Assembly: GCA_934230685.1 (NCBI GenBank)
Contig: CAKQFF010000088.1
Span: 1 to 8,062, forward strand
Direction: 5' to 3'
From: an uncultured Prevotella sp.
GTDB taxonomy: Bacteria > Bacteroidota > Bacteroidia > Bacteroidales > Bacteroidaceae
DNA length: 8,062 nt
In this document: one piece after another, positions 1 through 6,700 of the stretch
Layout of the letters: each line of letters starts with the position of its first letter
Numbering within the stretch: the first letter of the stretch is position 1
The notes under the pieces: model-generated
Told to the model about the DNA's origin: nothing
The model's input: the letters and a program-made list of their open reading frames with translations, nothing else
The model's database searches: none
Translations under genes and position numbers: made by a program

Positions 1-2614
1 GCACAAAGCGCTCGATGGCGTTTCTTCCGCCCGACTTGGCGCTGAGCAATCCTATGAGATGAGGCTCGAGGATTTGCGACGACTCGTCGATGATGGCAAG
101 GTCGAAGTGCTTAATCTTAAAGATGTGTATATTGGCGTTGAGTGCGGCTGTAGTGGCGCAGAACACACGGGTGTTGGCCATGATGTCCTTCACCTCATTG
201 GCGGTGTGGCATTGCTTCACACGGTTGGTCAGCAGGTGGTCATGGTACGACTCGTCGCAGTTGAGTTCTGAACCTATGCGCAGGAAGTCGATGTTGTTCT
301 CAAGTAGCTTTGAGCAGATTTCGTCTACGGCACGGTTGGTGTAGGAGAGGAGCAGCACGTTGGATTGTGGGTCGGTGAGTTCTTCTTTCAGAATATTGAG
401 CAGTCCGAACGAGGTTTTGCCTGTGCCTGGAGGGCCAATCACGAGAAACAGGTCGCGCGACTGCTTGGCTCTCTCCACGAGAGTGTTGAAGCGTCCGTAT
501 TCGCCTTGCATGTGGACGTGAGGGTCGATGGTGGGTTGGCGTTGACCCAACAACAGGTCGCGACGTTCCTGTGAAGCAGAAAGGAAGCTATGCATGGCGC
601 TGTAGAGCGATTGTGATGATGATTCAAACATGTCGTGCTCGATGGCCCAGAGCGTGTCTTCTGGGACGTCGAACACCTGTTTGTCGGTCTGCGAGTTGCG
701 CAACACCACTTCCACTCCCTCGTTTGTGATTTCCTTAATAGAGGCACGGTTGACCATCTGAGCGCATGCGTTGGGCACATTCTCCATCTTGTAGGGATAG
801 AGAATCACGATGTCGCCCTTGCGGAAGTTGGAGGTGTCGGCCGACTGCTCGGTGGCGAATTTCAGCTTGAGGCTTTCCACCATGCCGTAGTTATTCATGC
901 CATATTCGCTGATGGAGAGCTGCTCGTAGATGTTTCCGGCAGCACGCTTGTCCTCGATGGTGTCGAGCCAGATGGCAGCAAATCCGCTATCGTCCTTGGT
1001 CTTGTTGCCTACTTTCGACAGTAAGTGTTCGCGCTCGATGAAGCGTAGGAACTGGAAGTAGTAGGCACGTTCCAATGCCGATGCTTCGTGTATGGGCGAG
1101 AGCAGACTTTCAAGTTCAGGACGGGTCCATTCTTCCCATAATCGCCCTGTTGCTCCCTTGCGGTTAAGCATTTCTGGTGTGAGGCTATTCAGTATTCCTA
1201 TTCCCATATTCGAGGAAGTAAGGTCTGTCCATGTCAGCAGGTTGCGCATTCTTATTGCCCGCAGAGTAAGCTCTGGCAGGTTGGCAATAGATACAAGTCC
1301 CTCATTGTATTTTGAGTAGAGCAATATGAAATGGCGCAGCTCGTCAGAGTGTTTCTTGAACTCGTAGTTGAACAGCGCACGATAGAGCGATAGCTGCACA
1401 AGGTGCTTTTCTTGAGGTTCGGGGCGGTTGGGGTTGTATTCGGGCGAAGAGAACGGCACGAAGGCTCCTTTGCCCGATTTCTGCTCTATGATGGTGGTGT
1501 GTCCGTCCTTGTCGTGCAGGAAGTCGAGACGTCCCTGTATGCCCAGCACATCGCTGAAGAATGTAGGCTCGAGCACCACGGCTTTAGGGTCGTATTCGCC
1601 CATTACCTCGGGCAGGTCCTTGCCTATCAACTTCTCGATGTTCTGTTTTTGTGAGCGTGCCTCCTGATAGAATTTCTGCACCGTGTTGTGGTCGTTCATG
1701 TCGTCGCATGAGGCAAGGCTGATGGTGTTTTGCTTGAAAAACTCCATTATTCCCTCGCCAAACGTCACTTCACGGCTGTGTACGGTATCGTCGAGAAATC
1801 GTCCCGCGAGATTACCAAGATGCACATGCATGTTGTTGGCTTGCGGTTTTAGTCGGTTCACCATGTTCACGTATGGCGACTCGGCATACGACTCGAAACA
1901 TGAGGCTATGGTTGTGATGTCGACGAGATAGTCGGGCTCGAAGATTATAAGCTCAGGCATGCACACGTCTTCCTCCATGCGAATGCGCACAAGGTTGAGT
2001 TGTGTGTTTTTCGATAGAATCTGTTTCAAGTAGATCCAATCGCCCTTGCCATTATGGGTAAGGTAGCGGTTCTGCCTGCCGTAGCAAATCTTGAGCTCCG
2101 ATGCGTTAAGCTCTTCTGTTGCATAGATATAGTCGTTGTCCCACGATGCCACGATGCAGCGCAGCAGGTTGATGTCGATTTTGCTCCAGCGATTCTTTCT
2201 GTCTTTCTTTGGGAAAAGCTTGGTGAGGGATGGCGGGATGTCGATGCCGCCGTTGGTGTACATAGCGAGTAAGGCGGTGGCTTTGATGTCGTATGGCAGT
2301 GACCTGGAAAGTTCGGCATCGTCGGTGCTGTAGATAGTGTTGAGCACTTTGCGCGTGTCGTGAATGCGCATAGCTACTTCGTTGGGTATGTTGTATTGCT
2401 TTACGAGATAATCGAGTTTTGCAAACATACCGATGAAGTTGATGTTGGTGTGGGCGATGCCTTGGTTTATAATGCGTTTGAAGATGTCGCGCAGCATGAG
2501 GAAGCGTTCGCGTATGGGGCAGTTGGCTATGGCAACGTCTTCAAGCTGGTCATAGAACGACATTGCACAATCTGTGGTGTGGATTATTTTTTCTTTATTG
2601 TCGTTGGGTTGCAT
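1..2614 (-). CDS. Dna2-like PD-(D/E)XK nuclease / SF1 helicase fusion, C-terminus off the window
   Basis: The reading frame is open for 871 codons from an ATG at 2614 to the left edge, so only the C-terminal helicase part is missing. Residues 1-220 are a helical region I do not recognise. A Cas4/RecB-type nuclease follows. Its entry resembles Dna2 (EPDYLVDITTIASC, C239), the catalytic core is GRLDFL (D364) then EQKSGK (E377, K379), and a QLSLY motif (Q407-Y411) follows. A beta-rich stretch near residues 620-670 (FRKGDIVILYPY) resembles the barrel of Dna2/Upf1 helicases. Walker A is GPPGTGKT (727-734) and motif II is DESS (843-846). By homology it would bind DNA ends, unwind 5'-3' and cut single-stranded flaps. 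No cysteine cluster follows the QxxxY motif, so the Fe-S cluster of eukaryotic Dna2 seems absent. Upstream in this frame there is a stop at 2681-2683 and no other ATG. Whether it does repair or phage defence cannot be told from this context. Confidence 0.88.
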   Translation of the reverse strand, partial: MQPNDNKEKIIHTTDCAMSFYDQLEDVAIANCPIRERFLMLRDIFKRIINQGIAHTNINFIGMFAKLDYLVKQYNIPNEVAMRIHDTRKVLNTIYSTDDAELSRSLPYDIKATALLAMYTNGGIDIPPSLTKLFPKKDRKNRWSKIDINLLRCIVASWDNDYIYATEELNASELKICYGRQNRYLTHNGKGDWIYLKQILSKNTQLNLVRIRMEEDVCMPELIIFEPDYLVDITTIASCFESYAESPYVNMVNRLKPQANNMHVHLGNLAGRFLDDTVHSREVTFGEGIMEFFKQNTISLASCDDMNDHNTVQKFYQEARSQKQNIEKLIGKDLPEVMGEYDPKAVVLEPTFFSDVLGIQGRLDFLHDKDGHTTIIEQKSGKGAFVPFSSPEYNPNRPEPQEKHLVQLSLYRALFNYEFKKHSDELRHFILLYSKYNEGLVSIANLPELTLRAIRMRNLLTWTDLTSSNMGIGILNSLTPEMLNRKGATGRLWEEWTRPELESLLSPIHEASALERAYYFQFLRFIEREHLLSKVGNKTKDDSGFAAIWLDTIEDKRAAGNIYEQLSISEYGMNNYGMVESLKLKFATEQSADTSNFRKGDIVILYPYKMENVPNACAQMVNRASIKEITNEGVEVVLRNSQTDKQVFDVPEDTLWAIEHDMFESSSQSLYSAMHSFLSASQERRDLLLGQRQPTIDPHVHMQGEYGRFNTLVERAKQSRDLFLVIGPPGTGKTSFGLLNILKEELTDPQSNVLLLSYTNRAVDEICSKLLENNIDFLRIGSELNCDESYHDHLLTNRVKQCHTANEVKDIMANTRVFCATTAALNANIHIFKIKHFDLAIIDESSQILEPHLIGLLSAKSGGRNAIERFV

Positions 2615-2675
2615 ATCGCGTGTAATGTTTCTGAATTTCTTATGCCGAAAAAATGTTTGTTGTTTTTGATCATGG

Positions 2676-2683
2676 CAAAATTA
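2676..2683 (-). promoter_or_regulatory. Putative -7 promoter element of the nuclease-helicase gene
   Basis: On the minus strand this reads TAATTTTG, an exact match to the Bacteroidetes -7 consensus TAnnTTTG. It lies about 60 bases before the ATG at 2614, which would give a leader of about 55 nt. No TTTG is present at the -33 position (19-21 nt upstream), so this is a half-match in an AT-rich region and weaker than the other three promoters in the window. Confidence 0.45.
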
Positions 2684-2767
2684 CATATATTGAAAATATT
2701 TTGCTGCTGTATACTTTCAACTTAAATAATTTTTAACAAAATAGGCATAAGTAGTAACTATTTAGCG

Positions 2768-2828
2768 AATGCCATAGTATTGCAGTCCGTGCCCTTTAGG
2801 GGAGCACGGACTGCTATGCTATGGCATT
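2768..2828. repeat. Near-perfect 25-bp inverted repeat (stem-loop), 11-nt loop
   Basis: The left arm is 2768-2792 and the right arm 2804-2828. The arms begin and end with AATGCCATAG / CTATGGCATT and meet at GTCCGTGC / GCACGGAC. Of 25 positions, 23 pair canonically, one is a possible G-U pair in plus-strand RNA (2778 with 2818) and one is a mismatch (2781 with 2815). Inside the 11-nt loop a CC/GG pair could extend the stem. No U-tract follows directly on either strand, so it is not a standard intrinsic terminator. It could still end leftward transcription from the DUF6266-like gene, be an RNA-stabilising element, or be a palindromic repeat or miniature mobile element. Confidence 0.85.
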
Positions 2829-2929
2829 ACTCATGTGGTACAGAAACCTAAATTATATATCTGTTTCATACAGTATCTGTAGATTACGACACTTATAAAC
2901 CATAAGGCGATAAATTCAACTATAATATC

Positions 2930-3085
2930 TCTCGTTCCTTCTTCGTTCGCTCTTCGCTACATCTCCGTTAAGCCTTCGTTATACCTCCGTTATGAGTCCG
3001 CTTCGTTAACGGAGGCAGATCGAGTTCACTACGGAGGCAGATCGAGTTCACTACGGAGGATGAACGGAGAACGAACGAAGGAATA
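2930..3085. repeat. Two facing arms of degenerate 11-bp repeats
   Basis: The left arm has six units of the form C(T/C)(T/C)CGTTA plus three variable bases, starting at 2930, 2941, 2952, 2963, 2974 and 2985, exactly 11 bp apart. The right arm starts at 3009 and keeps the 11-bp step: 3009, 3020, 3031, 3042, 3053, 3064 and 3075. Five of its seven units begin with ACGGAG or ACGAAG, the reverse complement of the left-arm core. The other two (3020, 3042) read TCGAGTTCACT. A CGTTAACG palindrome sits near the centre (3004-3011). The arms can pair imperfectly, for example TTCCTTC (2935-2941) with GAAGGAA (3077-3083). The role is unknown; candidates are a protein-binding array, a transcript end structure or a family of dispersed intergenic repeats. 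Confidence 0.75.
3009..3059. repeat. Tandem 22-bp direct repeat, two full copies and a partial third
   Basis: Two identical 22-bp copies lie head to tail at 3009-3030 and 3031-3052. Each is made of ACGGAGGCAGA followed by TCGAGTTCACT. A third copy starts at 3053 with ACGGAGG and then diverges. The repeat equals two of the 11-bp units of the surrounding array and looks like a recent local duplication within it. Confidence 0.9.
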
Positions 3086-3109
3086 ATGGGGAAGGACAGA
3101 GGGAAAATG

Positions 3110-3742
3110 CTATATCAACAGCAAACGCTGTGACGACACAAGGCTATTACTAACGGTGTTGCAAATGTGAACATGGGCGTAAGCTCCATGAGGCAATTGC
3201 GAGGTCTTTATCAGTTTGTTCTCTGGCTCGTTTGTCACTTCATCAACATGGGTTGCACTCCATGACGATGGAGTGTTGTTGCCAGGAGTGGGACACTCCA
3301 CCTTGATAAGTAGAAGGATATCGCCTCCCTCCCATTCCTCGCTCTTCATGCTGAACTGCAGACTACCATCTTCGACAGACACTTCAAATGGCGGCAATGA
3401 ACCGAATGAAATTATATATGGAGCAATAATGCCAAGACCTTTGTTGTAATCGGGCTGTGGCAACTCAACTGGAGACAACAATATGTTGTGATGAAGAAAA
3501 CTATGATAGGCGGACCTCCCTACACCTACAGAATCCTCAAATTGTTCCACTATCACATCCTTCAACAGACGATAGTAAGCAAGAATGTTTCTCATGCCAC
3601 AACTCTGTTTCTTCTGCGCATCGGTATTTGCATCACGATAATGTGATGGCATTGACTGCACCACCTGCTTACCATTCATTTCTCTATACACATATATCCC
3701 TGTATGGCCGGAGAGTATGCCGTTTTCTTTAATCTTTGACAT
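3110..3742 (-). CDS. DUF6266-like family protein, unknown function
   Basis: This is a 210-residue protein starting at an ATG (3742) with the stop at 3110-3112. It resembles the Bacteroidetes family DUF6266 from memory of family layout. The N-terminus has a short GILSGHTG segment, then GKQVVQSMPSHYRD followed by NTDAQKKQ (family pattern: G..V..S.P...R...T..Q), then a helical middle with an AYHSFLHHNIL segment. GSLPPFEV and a small beta-sandwich-like half with GGDILLLIKV and AYAHVHICNTVSN complete it. No signal peptide, membrane segment or catalytic motif is visible. It lies 83 bp downstream of dprA in the same direction; no promoter match is seen in that gap, so it may be co-transcribed or use an unrecognised promoter. 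It looks lower in GC than dprA and the symporter, which could mean acquisition from elsewhere. The function is unknown and the family call is moderate. Confidence 0.6.
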   Translation of the reverse strand: MSKIKENGILSGHTGIYVYREMNGKQVVQSMPSHYRDANTDAQKKQSCGMRNILAYYRLLKDVIVEQFEDSVGVGRSAYHSFLHHNILLSPVELPQPDYNKGLGIIAPYIISFGSLPPFEVSVEDGSLQFSMKSEEWEGGDILLLIKVECPTPGNNTPSSWSATHVDEVTNEPENKLIKTSQLPHGAYAHVHICNTVSNSLVSSQRLLLI

Positions 3743-3810
3743 TATTAGCTGTTTTAATTATTTATTTCCCTTTTGATATTTTCCTCATCACATGCCTCCA
3801 AGCCGACCTT

Positions 3811-3823
3811 AGTCACGGTGACT
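3811..3823. repeat. 13-bp palindrome between dprA and the DUF6266-like gene
   Basis: AGTCAC-G-GTGACT is a perfect dyad around one central base. It sits three bases past the dprA stop and about 70 bases before the next start codon. The loop is too short for a good RNA hairpin and no U-tract follows, so a protein-binding site is more likely than a terminator. It may also be chance. Confidence 0.3.
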
Positions 3824-3825
3824 TC

Positions 3826-4956
3826 TTATGAATAAAGGTGGTAAATTCCACCCGCCATCATTTTCACTATTCCTTTCATTTCCATGCTGAATAGTGCAGA
3901 GTTTGTGTTTGCTATTGTTAGTCCTGTTTTCAGGCTGATGGTGTTAGCTTGCAGGTCGTTGTCTTGCGACAGCAACTGCATTATTATTTTCTCATTGCTG
4001 TTGAGTTCAGGAAATAGTTGGCGTTCTATTCCTTTTTTCTTTGCTTGTGTCAGCTGTCGGTCTTCATCCCAATGCATTGCGTTTACGAAGTCCTCGGCAG
4101 AAGTAATAAGTTCGGCTTGTTTTTGGCGGATGATTTTGTTGCATCCCTCGCTATATGTCATTCCCACGTTGCCTGGGAAAGCAAATACGTCGCGTCCATA
4201 GCCTTGCGCCATTTCTGCAGTTATAAGACTTCCTCCTTTGTTGGCACTTTCTATCACAATTGTAGCATCTGCAAGAGCGGCTATAATGCGATTGCGTCTC
4301 ACGAAATTCATCTTGTCGGCATTTGTTTCGGTCATGAATTCCGTGGCGAGTCCGCCGTGATTGAGCATTTGCGCTGCCGTGTCGCGGTGGGCGGTGGGGT
4401 AGAGATAGTCGAGTCCGTGGGCAAGTACGCCGATGGTGTCAATGCCGTTGGCCAGAGCGTTGCGGTGGGCGTTGATGTCCACACCGTAGGCTAATCCGCT
4501 TACTATTATCGTCTCCGGGCATAACTCCCTAAGTTCGGCTGTGAATTTTCTTATGATTTCCTGTCCATAAACGGTGCAATGGCGTGTACCCACTATCGAC
4601 AGGATGCGTCGTTGGTTAAGATTGGCTGTGCCTCGGTAGTAGAGCACGAGGGGCGCGTCGTCGCATTCGCGCATTCGCTTTGGGTAGTTGGGGTTGTTGA
4701 TGGTGAGAGGCTGTATGCTATGGGCTGCGTCAAACTCAAGTTCCTTTTCTGCTCGCCGCATGGCTTCCGAAATGTCCTTCAACGATTCTGTAATGCGTGG
4801 AGACGCGTCATGGAGCACCGCCTTTATGTCGTGGCGGTGCTCCATGATTGCCGTGGCCGAACCGAGCAGGCGGTAGAGCTGCCTGCTCGTGGCAAGGTTA
4901 AAATGATTTATGCGAGTCAGAGCGACTGCATACAATGTTTCTTGGTCGAAATTCAT
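3826..4956 (-). CDS. dprA: DNA-processing protein DprA
   Basis: DprA binds incoming single-stranded DNA in the cytoplasm and loads RecA onto it during natural transformation. It is also widespread in bacteria not known to be competent. Numbering from the ATG at 4956 (376 aa), residues 1-60 form a helical SAM/HhH-like region. The Rossmann core carries SIVGTR (G123-R125), SGLAYGVD from S153, VLAHGLDYLYP, NFVRRNRII (N217-I225), the GGSLITAEMA loop (241-250) and a RDVFAFPG segment. The last 60 or so residues look like the DprA winged-helix domain. All hallmark blocks are present and the length is typical. The frame extends to a TTG at 5001 that overlaps the symporter stop, but the ATG at 4956 fits the family N-terminus and leaves a clean 38-bp gap. 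With no promoter match in that gap, co-transcription from the symporter promoter is likely. Confidence 0.93.
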   Translation of the reverse strand: MNFDQETLYAVALTRINHFNLATSRQLYRLLGSATAIMEHRHDIKAVLHDASPRITESLKDISEAMRRAEKELEFDAAHSIQPLTINNPNYPKRMRECDDAPLVLYYRGTANLNQRRILSIVGTRHCTVYGQEIIRKFTAELRELCPETIIVSGLAYGVDINAHRNALANGIDTIGVLAHGLDYLYPTAHRDTAAQMLNHGGLATEFMTETNADKMNFVRRNRIIAALADATIVIESANKGGSLITAEMAQGYGRDVFAFPGNVGMTYSEGCNKIIRQKQAELITSAEDFVNAMHWDEDRQLTQAKKKGIERQLFPELNSNEKIIMQLLSQDNDLQANTISLKTGLTIANTNSALFSMEMKGIVKMMAGGIYHLYS

Positions 4957-4994
4957 TCTTTGTTGATTTGCCAGGCATGCTGTCGGGCTTGATA

Positions 4995-6458
4995 TTACCA
5001 AACGTGCAGCTCGCCCAGGACGAACAGCAGGGCGTAGCCGAGCACCAGTCCGATGATACCCATTGTGAGACCAATCTTCATCATCTCGTTCTGCTTCACC
5101 AGTCCTGTAGAGTGGGCGATGGCGTTAGGCGGTGTTGAGATAGGCAGGGTCATGGCCACGGATGCTGCCACGGCGATGCCGATGAGAACGGTAGGCGTGC
5201 CGCCGATGCTGTTGAGCGAGTCGCCCATACCCTTGCACACCACAGCGAGGATGGGCACTAGCAGGGCAGCTGTAGCGGTGTTGGAGATGAAGTTGGAGAG
5301 GATGTAGCAGATCACGCCCGAAGCGAGCAGTATGATCACCGGCGACCAGTTGCCGAACGGGATACTCTTGATTACGTTCTCGGCAAGTCCCGACTCGTTG
5401 AGGGCCAGTCCAAGGGCAAAGCCGCCTGCCACCATCCAGATGACGCTCCAGTTGATTTCCTCGAGGTCGCGTGCCTTGATCACTCCCGTGAAGGCGAACA
5501 CCACGATAGGAATCATTGCCACGGTATTTGAACCTACGCCTGTCCAGCGGTCGCAAATCCATAGGAGCACGGTGGCGATGAATGTTACAGCCACAACGGT
5601 TGTGCGCCAGTTGTGCTGCACCTCACCCTCGATTTCGAGCTCGATGGTCTTCTTCTTGAACGGGAAGAATTTCTTCAGCAGGAACCATCCAATGAGCAGC
5701 AGCACTATGGTCAGCGGCATCATATATATCATCCATTCGCCAAAGCCAATGCCAAGGTTCAGACCTGTGGGCGAGTTAAGATATTTCAGGGCGATAGCGT
5801 TTGGAGGAGTGCCAATAGGTGTGCCCATGCCACCGATGTTGGCAGCTACAGGGATTGACAGCGTGAGGGCCACACGTCCCTTGCCCTCTGGAGGCAGAGC
5901 CTTAAACACAGGCGCGAGGAACGTGAGCATCATGGCAGCCGTGGCAGTGTTGCTCACGAACATCGAGAATACGCCTGTGATGAGTATGAAGCCCAAAAGC
6001 ACATTCTCGCTCTTGTTGCCGAATGGCTTGAGCAATGTTCGTGCAAGCAGCACATCGAGTCCTGACTTTGTGGCGGCGATGGCAAGTATGAATCCGCCGA
6101 GGAAGAGGATGATGATAGGGTCGGCGAATGTGGCCATGAGCGCGCTGTGGTCGAGCAGCTCGCTCTTGTCTATGTCCGAGCGGAAGAAGTGGAAGGCGTT
6201 GTCGGATGTGGTCAGCAGCAGCAGTCCGATGAGCGAGACGGAAGTTGCCCACGGCGAGATGGCCTCCGTCACCCACAGGATGGTGGCGAGGGCAAACACG
6301 GCGATGACGCGTTGCTGGATTACTGTCAGTCCTTCAATGCCGAAACTGTCGATGGGCAAATTCCATATGATAAGGCAGATGACCACCGACACGATGAAGA
6401 GAGCTGCATTTTTCTTGCTGAACTCTCCGCTTAGAAGATTTCTTTTCTCTTGTGCCAT
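4995..6458 (-). CDS. DASS (SLC13) family sodium:dicarboxylate/anion symporter
   Basis: This 487-residue inner-membrane protein is full length for the family. The short charged N-terminus (MAQEKRNLL) is followed by many hydrophobic segments, about 11 by eye. The two inverted structural halves each carry the family signatures. The first has SNT at 169-171 (FVSNTATAAMM) and GTPPN at 216-220. The second has SNT at 392-394 (FISNTATAALL) and STPPN at 441-445, followed by AIAHSTGLV. In VcINDY the paired SNT motifs bind sodium and substrate carboxylates, so sodium-coupled uptake of a C4 or related dicarboxylate such as succinate is likely. Sulfate or other anions cannot be excluded. A hydrophilic loop near residues 265-285 (LKKFFPFKKK, then ELEIEGE) separates the halves. 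The gene is first in a probable two-gene unit with dprA and has a strong consensus promoter upstream. Confidence 0.93.
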   Translation of the reverse strand: MAQEKRNLLSGEFSKKNAALFIVSVVICLIIWNLPIDSFGIEGLTVIQQRVIAVFALATILWVTEAISPWATSVSLIGLLLLTTSDNAFHFFRSDIDKSELLDHSALMATFADPIIILFLGGFILAIAATKSGLDVLLARTLLKPFGNKSENVLLGFILITGVFSMFVSNTATAAMMLTFLAPVFKALPPEGKGRVALTLSIPVAANIGGMGTPIGTPPNAIALKYLNSPTGLNLGIGFGEWMIYMMPLTIVLLLIGWFLLKKFFPFKKKTIELEIEGEVQHNWRTTVVAVTFIATVLLWICDRWTGVGSNTVAMIPIVVFAFTGVIKARDLEEINWSVIWMVAGGFALGLALNESGLAENVIKSIPFGNWSPVIILLASGVICYILSNFISNTATAALLVPILAVVCKGMGDSLNSIGGTPTVLIGIAVAASVAMTLPISTPPNAIAHSTGLVKQNEMMKIGLTMGIIGLVLGYALLFVLGELHVW

Positions 6459-6514
6459 AAGGTTGTGAAAAAGGTTAGATTGTAATTTTTAGTTATGTTT
6501 TATGAGTTTTCAAG

Positions 6515-6532
6515 TTAGCTTTATTAAGCTAA
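6515..6532 (-). promoter_or_regulatory. Inverted repeat at the predicted start of the symporter transcript
   Basis: TTAGCTT and AAGCTAA flank a TATT loop, giving a perfect 7-bp dyad. It begins three bases downstream of the -7 element of the symporter promoter, so it covers the expected transcription start. It may be an operator or a 5'-end RNA hairpin that protects the transcript. It is AT-rich and short, so chance is possible. A second small dyad, ATGC-N7-GCAT (6532-6546), overlaps the -7 element itself. Confidence 0.4.
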
Positions 6533-6534
6533 TG

Positions 6535-6565
6535 CAAATGTAGCATAAATAAAATAATGTGCAAA
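6535..6565 (-). promoter_or_regulatory. Consensus Bacteroidetes promoter of the symporter-dprA unit
   Basis: On the minus strand TTTG (6562-6565) and TACATTTG (6535-6542) are separated by 19 nt. This is an exact match to the Bacteroidetes sigma-ABfr pattern of TTTG at -33 and TAnnTTTG at -7. Transcription would start near 6529, leaving a leader of about 70 nt before the ATG at 6458. Confidence 0.85.
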
Positions 6566-6603
6566 ACTTTTTCGTTGTTTTTATTTTAAAAATGGATTTT
6601 TCC

Positions 6604-6634
6604 TTTGTCTGTTTGCCGTTTATGGTTAATTTTG
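6604..6634 (+). promoter_or_regulatory. Consensus Bacteroidetes promoter of the binding lipoprotein gene
   Basis: TTTG (6604-6607) and TAATTTTG (6627-6634) are separated by 19 nt, an exact consensus match. The predicted start near 6640 leaves a leader of about 60 nt, too short for a cobalamin riboswitch. The start lies downstream of the frame's earlier TTG codon (6605), which supports the ATG at 6701 as the true start. The promoter faces away from the symporter promoter; the two -33 boxes are 38 bp apart. Confidence 0.85.
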
Positions 6635-6700
6635 CATCTGCAATTCATGTTTTGTTCATGTTCTGCCAATGTTTCATCCAATCCATATATCTATATAATA

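Larger units (their letters stand above)
2615..3109. other. Structured 495-bp intergenic region without a gene
   Basis: No convincing coding frame is seen on either strand. The stretch from 2615 to about 2760 is AT-rich and carries the putative promoter of the nuclease-helicase. Positions 2768-2828 form a long stem-loop. Positions 2830-2925 are AT-rich with nothing I can identify. Positions 2930-3085 hold an inverted array of 11-bp units. The flanking genes both read leftward, so the region is the 3' side of the DUF6266-like gene and the 5' side of the nuclease-helicase. Confidence 0.7.

Noticed and set aside
2930..3085. CRISPR array
   Set aside because: The units are 11 bp (22 bp for the doubled copy), degenerate, without unique spacers and inverted between arms. 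No cas gene is nearby; the Cas4-like nuclease fold at 1-2614 is part of a Dna2-like helicase.
4957..5001. Upstream extension of dprA from a TTG at 5001
   Set aside because: It overlaps the symporter stop, uses a weaker start codon and adds 15 residues not expected in DprA. The ATG at 4956 fits better.
5332..6468. Long plus-strand open frame (378 codons) opposite the symporter gene
   Set aside because: It lies antisense to a clearly conserved DASS transporter with all signature motifs. Its own translation is serine/proline/threonine-rich with no recognisable domain.
6605..6700. Upstream extension of the binding lipoprotein from a TTG at 6605
   Set aside because: It would start before the predicted transcription start (about 6640) and would bury the lipoprotein signal peptide inside the chain.
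6635..6700. Cobalamin or other riboswitch before the BtuF-like gene
   Set aside because: The predicted leader is only about 60 nt and lacks any B12-box-like or other recognisable aptamer core.
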